DNA of 64,000 nucleotides from Paracamarosporium sp. OC-R06-R3 (lineage: Eukaryota; Ascomycota; Dothideomycetes; Pleosporales; Didymosphaeriaceae), in NCBI GenBank assembly GCA_019828545.1, contig JACVRA010000063.1, positions 186,001 to 250,000 of the forward strand. The letters run 5' to 3'. Under the pieces are notes generated by a model. It searched no databases and had not been told where the DNA came from. It was given only the letters and a program-made list of their open reading frames with translations. Both the position numbers and the translations under genes were made by a program. This document shows positions 55,089 to 64,000 of the stretch, in pieces; position 1 is the first letter of the stretch, and every line of letters begins with the position of its first letter.

Positions 55089-55995
55089 ATGTCGCTCTTC
55101 AACGGCCGCGTCATATGCCTCACCGGTGCAGCGTCCGGTATTGGTCTTGCAACCGCCCACCTGCTAGCTTCCAGAGGCGCTACACTTTCTCTCGCGGACG
55201 CAAATTCCGAAGGTCTAGATAAAGCCGAGAAAGAAATCAAAGCGAAACATCCCAGCGTGCAAGTACTGCCGTATATAGTCGATGTGCGGCAAGAAGAGCA
55301 GGTGCAGAAATGGATCGAGACAACAGTCAACGTCTACGGCCGCGTAGACGGCGCCGCCAACATAGCAGGCGTAATAGGTAGTCCGAACCTTCTCCCATAA
55401 ACCCCTTTTACTTATAGTTCCCAGGCAAATCCATCGGCGTCAAGACGCTCGCTGAGCAGGACATCTCAGAATGGGATTTCATCATGGATATTAACCTCAA
55501 GGGCGTCATGATTTGCCTGAAGCACCAGCTGCAGCACATTTCAGATAATGGTGCCATTGTGAATGCTTCGAGTATTGCGGGGCTGCAGGGACGACCACGG
55601 AACGCGGCGTATTCGGCGAGTAAGCATGGAGTTATTGGGTTGACGAGGAGCGCGGCGAAAGAGGTTGGGCAAAGGGGTGTGAGGGTGAATGCCGTGTGTC
55701 CGTAAGTAGCTCCTTCATTTCTCTTCTTGATTTTTCCATGGGATGGTGTCTTAGGGAGATGAATTTGGGGGCTAATTTGTGATATAGCGGTGTGATTGAT
55801 ACCCCTATGAGTCAGGCTGCGAGAGTCACTGTTAAAGATATCAAGGATGAGGCATTGACCGAGGCGGGACGTGTGGCGCTTAAGAGGAAGGGGAAAGCGG
55901 AAGAGGTGGCAGAGTTGATTGTTTATCTGTTAAGTGATGGGGCGAGTTATATTACAGGGAATGCGGTTAGTATCGATGGCGGATGGCAGTGTTGA
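55089..55995 (+). CDS. Short-chain dehydrogenase/reductase (classical SDR)
   Basis: NAD(P)-dependent oxidoreductase, 257 aa, classical SDR length. Exons 55089-55377, 55425-55701, 55788-55995; introns 47 and 86 nt. The cofactor motif is CLTGAASGIGLATAHLLASR (TGxxxGIG, residues ~12-19), with DVR after the fourth strand and GAANIAGV (NNAG variant: A-N-I-A-G). The catalytic set is NASSIAGLQG (Ser), AAYSASKHGVIGLTRSAAKE (Tyr-Ser-Ala-Ser-Lys, Tyr near 158) and VNAVCPGVIDTPM. It ends ITGNAVSIDGGWQC, the usual classical-SDR C-terminus. An acidic residue after strand 2 (LADANSEG) suggests NAD(H) preference, as Asp there usually disfavours NADP. Substrate unknown. Adjacent genes suggest a catabolic or tailoring role. 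Confidence 0.94.
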
Positions 55996-56609
55996 TGATA
56001 TGGGTATCGTAACCTTCGGGGTCATGTGTTGAATGTGAGAAAGAAGGTTAGGACGGTAAAGATGTCAGGCTCCTTGAATTGATATCGAGAAAGCTATATC
56101 ATGCGATGCCTATGAAGAAAGACATAGTGAAAACTGAATATCTACGCTCTATTCTTGTAGTTTGTTTAATTATAACGACAGCCCGACTGCCACGGATGTT
56201 TTCATGAAACAAATCATTCCGCAACACAGCACCGCGCATTCGCCGTTGACATGCTCAACTGAGAAATGTTGTTCAACATATGTATACAAGGCTTGAGCTA
56301 AGAAGATGACTTTACAGTTCTTAAAAACTTGGTCGATAGTAGGAAAGCTTTTATGCTTAAGCATATGATTGGAGAAAATGAAATTGGCTATCGTATTCAC
56401 ATGAGAAAACATATTTTCTTATCCAAAATCCAAAGATATTTTATATACCACTACAATGATGCATAGATATATGTGCTTCCACAAAACCAATGAAGAAGAC
56501 AAAAAATATGTGTCAGGTACGCCTGATGCAGAGGATTGATATACAAACTAAATGTATACCACTTGAATCCCATTCAAGTATGCGCCCATGATTTGGTCTT
56601 CGACTTTGA
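55996..56609. other. AT-rich convergent 3' intergenic region
   Basis: Between the SDR (+) and P450 (-) 3' ends. 56090-56540 is AT-rich. No gene; small frames have no motif. Confidence 0.5.
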
Positions 56610-58605
56610 TCAATCTCTAGGCACAAATGACAAGAAAAGCTTCCCCGGTGACACAACATATTCATCTTTCATGTCCTCCAGGAGCGCTCGGCCATCCTCT
56701 CGGGGCGCTAAGTTTACGTTATACCGCGTAGTTAGGGTCGCGACAATGAGTCGAATTTCGCGAAGCGCAAGATTCTTGCCAGGACATGCATATCGGCCTT
56801 TAATCGAAGATAAAGTCATTAGCGATACGTTAAGCGATGATCCTGAGCGACTCACCTCTGCCGAAAGTATGGTTTACATGCCGGTTCTTGATCATTTCAG
56901 ACTGATCAAGCCATCTTTCCGGTAGGAATTCGCGCGCCCTCTCGTAGCAGGATTCCACTGTAGCATTTAGCCTCCTTTGAGCATTTAAAAAAGCGTCCTA
57001 CTCACGTCGTCCGAAACTGTACATGGGCATAGCAATGGTCACCCACGGTGGGATAAACGTATCACCTACTTGCAACCCGCTGGGACCAACTGTTCTCAAT
57101 CCGCTCGTAGCAAGAGGTGGATAGAGTCGCATAGTTTCTTTGATCAAAGCGTCAAGTAAAGGCAACTTCTCTAGTTTTTCCGAGTGCCAGTCGCCATTCG
57201 TTGAGGCTAATTCACTGCGCAGGTCATTCTGGAGCGACGGATTTTGCGCGAGGAAATAGAACAGGAAAAGCAATACACATGCAGATGTATCACTAGTTTT
57301 CGTGAGCGTAACCTTGTTACGTTTGGTAACAATGTCTTACCTTCCAGCAATAATGACTGCGATAGCATCGCCCTCAATTTTGTCTTGCGATGTGGTAATA
57401 CCAGAATTGTTCATCAGATGGTCAAATACCTATAAGATCAGCGGGTTTTGGGTTAATCGAATTGGTTGTCTCACATCTCCTTTCACATCTCTCTACAGCA
57501 GGTCAGTCAATGATTAACTGCGGGTCTCGGAAGCCAGTGAATAATTTACCTGTAACCGTTCATGATACATACTGTGACACCAAAACTTGAAACTCCACCA
57601 AGAACTCGAGACTATGGGGATCTGCATGCCGATCCTACAAAGCCATGGAACAGGACTAAGCGGACCCAGCAATGCCATGAATCGCTTCAACATGTCGACC
57701 ACATGATGGAACTCATCATTTTCGAGCATGTTGAATGAACGCCCAAACCCAAAAACGCCCATTATGTCAAAAGATGTATAAAGAAAGAGCCGGCCAACTT
57801 CTATCTCTTGGCCCGCAGATTTCGCAATTCGACGCTCGAGCTTTTTGACATGTTCCGCAATGACTCCATCGTATTCATTCAATGCTACAGTTGTAAGTAA
57901 CGCGGCTCCTTGAGTAATATACCCCAATGAGCGAAAGGGACTGACCTGCTCTTGAGAACGCGCGGTCGAAAGTTTTTCGTCGAATATCATGATCTGGACG
58001 GTTGCGCGAAGTAGCCATAGGCTCACTTGGTAAAAGCAAGTCATACCAGTCAGAATGATTGAGTTCGTTTCCTGGTCGTGTAGCCATGTTCAAGACATCA
58101 GGGTGGAAGACCGTCAATTCATTAGGACCTAAGCAGATCACTCTTACGTTAACGGCTTCTCTCTAAACAAGGCTAGTCCAAATCATGACTACATACCGGT
58201 TCTGACGAAGTCTCCGTATCGAACATGCAGATCCTCGAGTAAGTCGTAATTTTTGCACCTCAATCTCAGCAGCCTCAGAACATGCGATAGCTTGGAGATA
58301 CGCAAATCGACCGGCCCGGGAAAGTGTCTCAACGGATGAAAGAAGAGTCGATAGATTAGCATACTCGTGAAAAGGCCGAGAATATGAATGCCAACGAATG
58401 CAGCAGCGAAGGAAGTTGCAATGGCGATGCCCTTCTGATACAGGCTCGTCTGCAGAAACGTAGCGAATGCGAAAAGACCGCCATATCCTAATAGAATATT
58501 TGGTGCTTGGAGATGATGCTCCCCTTGCTTGAAATACAACAAGTGAATGAGCACGCCGGACACAAGATCTGCAGTGAGCAACAAGTTGCCAGAAAGGGTG
58601 GCCAT
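56610..58605 (-). CDS. Cytochrome P450 monooxygenase with multi-helix N-terminal anchor
   Basis: 536 aa in eight exons: 58605-58197, 58128-57946, 57884-57550, 57492-57475 (18 nt), 57429-57341, 57292-57006, 56957-56856, 56797-56610. The N-terminus has about three hydrophobic helices (e.g. LLGYGGLFAFATFLQTSLYQ) before RLFFHPLRHFPGP. The I-helix shows AGSDTSACVL, with the oxygen-activating AGxDT, the K-helix KETMRLYPPL has ExxR, PERW follows, and the haem loop FGRGRYACPGKNLALREI has the Cys ligand near residue 479. Introns are 45-68 nt. The 18-nt exon gives RDVKGD, joining HERLQ to VFDHLMN. The multi-helix anchor and the RTGPNELTVFHPDVLN segment recall mould P450s of secondary or xenobiotic metabolism. 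Substrate and CYP family are not determinable here. Confidence 0.93.
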
Positions 58606-59732
58606 GGTTGCGTGTAGCACCACTGAATGATGCGCTCGCGATCTTGAAAGCGATACTTCTTGTGCACGGCTACCTGGAGACTATGCCTCGATCTCGACTT
58701 CACTTCCTCTGATAGTCACTATCGAAAAAGGTAAGAACGGTCCGAAATACGATTGTTGTTAGTAAGGCTCGGTCTTCCGGCCTTTCCAGATGAACACCCT
58801 TGGCAAACGACCTTGGCCAACAACTATTTCTTTGCTGTAACATCAATGTCCGCCGGACAACGGGAAAGTGCACACAAGGTGGCTTACGCCCCTGTTTGTG
58901 GTTGGCATGTACTTTTACCAAGAACTTAGGTGGTGCGTTACTAACCATATTGCATGTGCAGCTCTAGTAGCGCTGGTCGTGCGAGTGAGACGGGCCGAAT
59001 CTACATGTGGATGCAGCCCGCTATGTATTCCAGGTCATGGATTGATTAGTTCAAAGGTCATCGCATCGTTTCGTATGATTGTGCCATCCAGGGCACGGAG
59101 GATCTCCATTGGGGTTTACATGTGCAATCCCGATGCAGTCGCCTTCGTTGCGGTAGACAGATGAGGCGTAGTGTTGCAACGCGACAGCCTGTACGCTGGG
59201 GGATCTGCGTTGACTTTCTAGCGCAAGTAATGGTTTCCGATGTGCCGTCGCGCTGCATGTCAGCGCACAGGATTGTCGATTCCAGAACGCTCCAGAGTAA
59301 TGGAGAGATCGAACAAGCGATTTGGCACCCCCACGCCTCCTTGGATGGTGGACTGATCACGGCCACCGGCGACTGAGATCAAAGTATCGGAACATGTCGT
59401 GATATCGCCTTCTAGGAGAATCTGCGTGGTACACAACGTGGCGAACGCAGGTAGCATGCAAGGTCCAGCCGCGGGAACATCGAAATCCCGGCTAAGCAAA
59501 TGCAAGAATGTCCCTTTTCGTCAGAACGCCGAGCACATCATCATCGTAGCTTGAACACGAAACAGGAGCAACGTAGCTAAGCGCGCACTAGGGCTATCTC
59601 TGTAAGGATAAATCTGATGTAATATAGTCATTCTGTATTAAGGCAATCATCCGTCGCCACTGCAGCTAGAATTTTGTCTTAATAAAATTCCAACACTGGC
59701 TAACCATATCTGCACAGCAGGCTGTTGGTGAT
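58606..59732. other. Intergenic region between P450 start and GMC 3' end
   Basis: P450 promoter on the left; the rest shows no gene on either strand. Small frames have no family content. Confidence 0.45.
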
Positions 59733-61723
59733 CTACGCTTTCCCAAGAATGATATCCGATGCGCGCTCTGCCACAGCATATACGGTCGTCTGAGGATTTC
59801 CACGCGTGATGATTGGCATGATGCTGGAATCAACAATGCGCAATCCTTGTACACCATAGACCTTCAAGTCGGCACCGACAACGCCGCCTTTCTCCTTAGG
59901 CAGCATGGCAGCGGTGCCTACCGGATGCCAGTTCGAGATCGTGCCAATTCTAGCATAAGTTCGTGCTTCGTCGAGGGTGGTCGCCTTCGCGAGGGGGTTG
60001 TTCCGACGTCCATTTACCGGATCCTTGATTAGATCACCCAACGGGCCTGACTTGGCGAGTGTTTCGATGAATGTGAGGTGTCGAGCAAAGATCTCAACGT
60101 CAAGAGGATGCTGGAAGTAGTTCGGGTTGATGGTCGGCTTGGCCTTCGGGTCAGTCGTAGTGATGTGGGAGCTACCTCGCGAAAAGGGGTGTAGATGGGT
60201 AGTGCCAATGGTCATAAAGTTTCCTGAAGTGTTTGGTGTGCTTAGAGTGGAATCGTTGCCGAAACTTCCAAGAGCTGGCGCAAGCCAAAAAGCACCTGAT
60301 CCATCCTGCGTGCTTGATAATGTTGAAGCGACAAAGTCGTAGTACTCCTGTTGCACAGGCTGACTGCCATCCTTAACGGCCCCATTCTTAGAAAGCAGAC
60401 TCTTCAGTTCAGCTTTGCCTGCATCGGATTGGAACTGCAGCACTGGCATGACTGCAAAGGAGCCGATGCCACCGATGGTGAATGGACCGGTGCGGTTCGC
60501 AGCGTATGCAGCCGCTGCAGCTTGTAGGACCTCTGGAACCTTGCGGCGAAGATCATCCAATGTTTTCACACCATCTTTCACTTCGTAACTGATGCCGGTC
60601 ATGAGATGGTCTTGAAGGTTTTTCCCCACGTTTGGGCTTTCAACAATGACCTCAATACCCAACGGCTTCAAGACTTCTTTGGATCCGATTCCAGAGAGTT
60701 CGAGAAGTTTAGGAGTACCGTAAACACCGGCAGCCAAGATGACTTCTTTCCGAGCATGCGCCTCGTGAGTTGTTCCGCCTGACTGCCATTTCACTCCGTG
60801 GACAACCGTGTCCTGACCGATACGCTTGAATACGATCTTTTCCACTGTGGCATTCGTCTGAACCTCGAGGTTTGTACGACCTCTCGCTGGAATGTAGTAT
60901 GCTGTTCCCGAGTGCGTTCGCGTTTTCGTATCAATGTCGATGGACGATGCGCATGTAAATCCTCCTTGAATGTGTCCTGAGAATACGTCTGCCTTAGGTG
61001 TCCATCCTAACTCTTTGAAAGAGTCGAACCACGCTGATGGCATAGGATCGTCGATTGTGCCAGAGAAGGACGCGTGCAAGGGACCATCACCTCGCTTTGA
61101 CCGTGGGAATTCATCGAAACCTAGATGCTCGATGGTTTTCTGGTCGGTCGGGTACGTCAAATTGCGGTGCTTCGCGTAGTAGGGTTCCAAGTCTTTCCAG
61201 CTCCAGCCCTTGTTCCCCAATTTTGCCCACTCGTCGATGCCGGCCGCAGAGGGCGGAATGAACGCGAGACCGTTGATTGCGCTGGAACCACCGAGGACGT
61301 GACCCTGAGGCTGACTTATCGTACGATCGTTCAGTCCTGCCTGTTTCACATCGCATCAGCTCAGACTCACAAAAGAAATGGAAAAGATGGACATACCTGC
61401 GTAGTAGTTGTATAGTTCCAATCTACGGCCGTACCAAGCTGGCTCTGCCATAGGGCTGGTGTCAGACTTCGCGAATCGGTCAACTTGTCTTCTCCGGCTT
61501 CGAGCACTAGCACATGGGTGTTCGTATTGGCACTGAGCCTATTGGCGACAACCAACCCCGCTGTTCCGCCGCCAACCACAATGTAGTCATATTCTTGTGC
61601 CGCTGTCATACCGAAGAATTGTAGTGAAGTCATGGCCACTGCGAGTCGCAGAAGCGTATTTGTGAGGGGTACATGCTGCGCCGCGTTTGAGTTCCAAGCT
61701 CCCGGAAAGCTTGCAAGCGCCAT
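59733..61723 (-). CDS. GMC-family FAD oxidoreductase, probably secreted
   Basis: FAD-dependent alcohol/sugar oxidase or dehydrogenase family (aryl-alcohol oxidase, glucose oxidase, choline dehydrogenase). Exons 61723-61397 and 61340-59733, 56-nt intron, up to 644 aa. The ATG at 61723 gives an unusually long N-region before the hydrophobic [20 protein letters not shown]; the in-frame ATG inside that segment could be the true start of a signal peptide. The FAD Rossmann motif is [20 protein letters not shown], followed by VLEAGE. The first GMC signature is [15 protein letters not shown] and the second is [17 protein letters not shown]. The catalytic pair is His in [10 protein letters not shown] (~580) and Asn in [17 protein letters not shown] (~622). 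Several Asn-x-Ser/Thr sites fit secretion. Substrate unknown. Confidence 0.94.
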
Positions 61724-62947
61724 TGGATGTCTGCGAGACAAGTTTGAATTAGCCGATGAGCAACGCTGACAATGTGATACTCAAGCATGTGTTACCCATA
61801 CAGTATTAAATTATCCTTGGAAAAACGCGGCAAGCAAGCAAAGCAATATTAGACGCGCTTATTTGGCAGCAAGCCTGGAAGGTGTGTGCGAAGTAGCGCT
61901 TGGCCTGCATATAACATCTTGTAAATACACGATGCCCGAGGCTCTGTGACGCGTGGACATGGTTCGCTCGCTGTTATCGCCATGTTCATCCGACAGGGTC
62001 GTCAAAGCTTGACTGAGGATTGAGGATATGACGCTACATCAAGGTTAGTCCGTGCGATACATGCTAGGGGTGTCCGCTTTGACTATGGAATTTGCACGCC
62101 ACGAACAAGCCTCCAGGCATCGAAGACTAGTTGTCTAGCATACATATAGGCATCGTAGCGAAAGCGGCAAAGCGACAAATCAATTTATGAGTAGAGTTGC
62201 ATATCGATGGGGATCGCTAGGCTCAGAATCAGGTACGCGTACCTTGCCACTCAACCAGAGATACTTTTAATCTTGTTTGAGGGTCTGAAAAGCGAGATTG
62301 GGTCTGCCTTCAGATAGAGGCGTAGACAGCTACCAGACAAGGTGCGCGGAACGACGTGCGAAACTTCCGTCACTTCTAGACCATGCGAGAGCCCGACAAA
62401 GAAGGTAGCTCGGGGAGCCCGCACTTGGCCCACAATGCGCTTGACCGTGAATGTCTGCTCTCCGGACACGGGAGCTCCCGTACCTATTACGCTACCTTAG
62501 TTCCCGCAGAACCAGAGGTACCCACCTTGAACTCGCTTCGGTGTTTCTAAGCTATCGCACGAGAGTTCGGGTCATTCGAAGAGCGAACTGTTCGGTTACA
62601 ACTTGCAACCGTATAAGCCCGGGATTGTTGCACCGTGGCGCGTTCGAGAGCTCTGACTTGCTGGGCGAACATGGGCTGATCGCGGGACAAAGATTGCCAG
62701 CAAGTTTGCGAGCGTAGCGCGTCCGGCGCGGCTAACCTTTTTCCTATATAGTCCTCGGTCAGACGATTTCACCCCTGCAGATGGGTCGCACTCTACTGCT
62801 TAATTTGTCGAACGATGGTTCCCCGTGCCGTGCCGTCTTGCGCCATGAACTCCTACGGTGTTGGTCAATTGGTCGAGCAGATTTATAATACTGTGCAAGT
62901 ATCGTGATTGGCTGGAGCAACAACAGATTACATTACGGACAAGCCTA
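61724..62947. other. 1.2 kb gene-free interval
   Basis: GMC promoter on the left and 3' flank of the rhodopsin-domain gene on the right. No supportable gene or RNA. The ORF 62451-62717 plus has no motif. Confidence 0.45.
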
Positions 62948-64000
62948 CTAAGCTCGCTCCGAGGCAGTGATTGTGGCGTTTTTCCTGACCAGCCTCTCCT
63001 CAGAAATTGTCACCAGGTCGGTTTCGTTATCAGCACCGCGAATCGTACCATCATTCACAGTGTCTGCGATAGAGTGGAGCGGGTACGAAACCTCGTGCAG
63101 ACGCCGGAATCTCCGCTTGTCGTTCTGGGACGACCAACCGCTCCCTCCGATTGTGACCAAGCCAGATGGTGCGTCGCTCGATTTCTTGGTCTCCGGCGCG
63201 GCTATGCAGAATATTCTCCGCAAAGCAGGGAGCATGAGCGGCAGGCAAGCGTTGATTATACCGAGCTGTGGTTCAAGGATGCTCCACGTCTGCACTTGCG
63301 CTGCTGTATACGTAAAGTTGGTGAAGTCGAGCCTCCTGATAGCGAGAAGACGGAGAACGGTGACGATGCAGATGCTGGAGAAGGTGTCATTGTCAGTGCA
63401 AGCGCGAAAAAAACTTGGGTCGGCGCTTACAAGATTCCTATGCTTAACATGAACATGATGCCAAACTTCTTGAGAAGAGGAAGTTGTAAACTCCAGAGTA
63501 TGGGGAGCGGAAGGGCAATGATGGCGACGTCCAACGCCAGGTTGATCAAGCCGGCCGAAAAATAAGCTGTGTGAATATCTGCGCAGTATCCGCCGACGAT
63601 GGTCTTGTCCCAGTTGAAAGCGAATGGGCGACACAATAGGAAGGTCTCGAGTATAATAACGGTGCAATAGCAGAGGGTGAGTATCGCTATCACTTGGACG
63701 ATTCGTTTGAAAGTGTTGAATTGCGGACTGGGAAATAATTTGGTGTAGAAATGCAGCATTGAAAGCTTTACGGACGAGTTTGCCAGCGCCCAGAACAATG
63801 CGCCCGGAATGAAGAGCTGAGAAGATTCAGAACATGTACTGGTTGGCCATTGCGAATACTGACCTTCTGAAGCGCTATGATATCCTCATGCGACACATCA
63901 TCCATGTGACGACCCGCAGCGCCTAAGACGACCGCTAGAAAAGCTCGTTAATGGCACCCTTGGATAGACGGGCGGTGTCGTACACATTACGGCGCATGCT
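62948..64000 (-). CDS. Pth11-like rhodopsin-domain integral membrane protein, 5' end cut by window edge
   Basis: Fungal seven-helix rhodopsin-domain family (Pth11-like/SAT5-type), plasma-membrane proteins, some acting as GPCR-like surface sensors. Visible exons: 63934-63864 (GAAGRHMDDVSHEDIIALQK), 63816-63431 and 63374-62948; introns 63817-63863 (47 nt) and 63375-63430 (56 nt). A further exon probably lies at the right edge behind an intron ending at 63935 (branch ATTAACG, TCTAG acceptor), its donor uncertain. Diagnostic parts are LFWALANSSVKLSMLHFYTK, LLCRPFAFNWDKTIVGGYCA (with the family's CRP..W and xC), ALDVAIIALPLPILWSLQLP and, after the join, CIVTVLRLLAI. WSILEPQLGIINACLPLMLP is the conserved last-helix signature. 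The cytosolic tail is polar and ends TISEERLVRKNATITASERA. The N-terminal helices are outside the window. Confidence 0.9.

Noticed and set aside
62858..63565. 235- and 161-codon plus ORFs at the right end
   Set aside because: Antisense shadows of the rhodopsin-domain gene, which has clear family motifs on the minus strand.
1..64000. tRNA, rRNA or CRISPR elements
   Set aside because: I scanned by eye for B-box-like GGTTCGANNCC, rRNA-like conserved blocks and regularly spaced repeats and found none. A tRNAscan or covariance search could still find divergent cases.

Overview
The window looks like a gene-rich stretch of a filamentous ascomycete genome (Pezizomycotina, probably Dothideomycetes or a close relative). 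Reasons: 27 protein genes on both strands, most interrupted by short spliceosomal introns (45-108 nt) with GT..AG ends and CTAAC/CTGAC-like branch sites, no operons or Shine-Dalgarno sites, and families typical of moulds (group II-type G-alpha, Spt21/Ams2 GATA factor, KTR mannosyltransferase, Pth11-like rhodopsin-domain protein, GMC oxidoreductase, P450). The class-level placement is inference. Exon models were built by hand from splice consensus, reading-frame continuity and remembered family conservation. Layout: 1-11 kb holds housekeeping genes: a 3'-truncated PUB1/TIA-1 RNA-binding protein (-), an acidic nuclear-type protein (+), SPT21/Ams2 (-), Sm-D2 (+) and dihydroxyacetone kinase (-). 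A 2.7 kb partly AT-rich gap follows. 13.8-20.7 kb holds a secreted Asn/Ala/Gly-repeat protein, mitoribosomal mS38/Cox24 and a G-alpha subunit, all on the minus strand. 23.5-28.8 kb holds a seven-exon coiled-coil protein (+) and an amino-acid permease (-), followed by a 4.5 kb gene desert (28.8-33.3 kb). 33.3-43 kb holds small genes: F-box-like, FAM32A-like, free-methionine-R-sulfoxide reductase with a 5-nt micro-exon, a lineage-specific-looking protein, a Rossmann-fold protein, a small membrane protein, a nuclear-type protein and a DUF4604 protein. 43.6-51.7 kb holds a KTR/KRE2 mannosyltransferase, a large unknown membrane protein, RanBP1/YRB1 and a TAF14-type YEATS protein, all on the plus strand. 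52.5-64 kb is a metabolic run: AtuA-like (DUF1446) protein, SDR, P450, GMC oxidoreductase and the 3' part of a rhodopsin-domain membrane protein. How the genes work together: most neighbours are unrelated housekeeping genes. Only the right-hand block (AtuA-like + SDR on plus, P450 + GMC on minus) looks like a possible catabolic or tailoring-enzyme cluster; no PKS, NRPS or terpene-synthase backbone gene is visible in the window. I found no tRNA, rRNA, CRISPR array or intact transposon. The most unusual features are gene-structural: a 5-nt micro-exon, a coding first exon that is only the ATG, an 18-nt P450 exon, a probable GC-AG intron, and introns whose retention would keep the frame open. Short tandem repeats and palindromes lie in the gaps.
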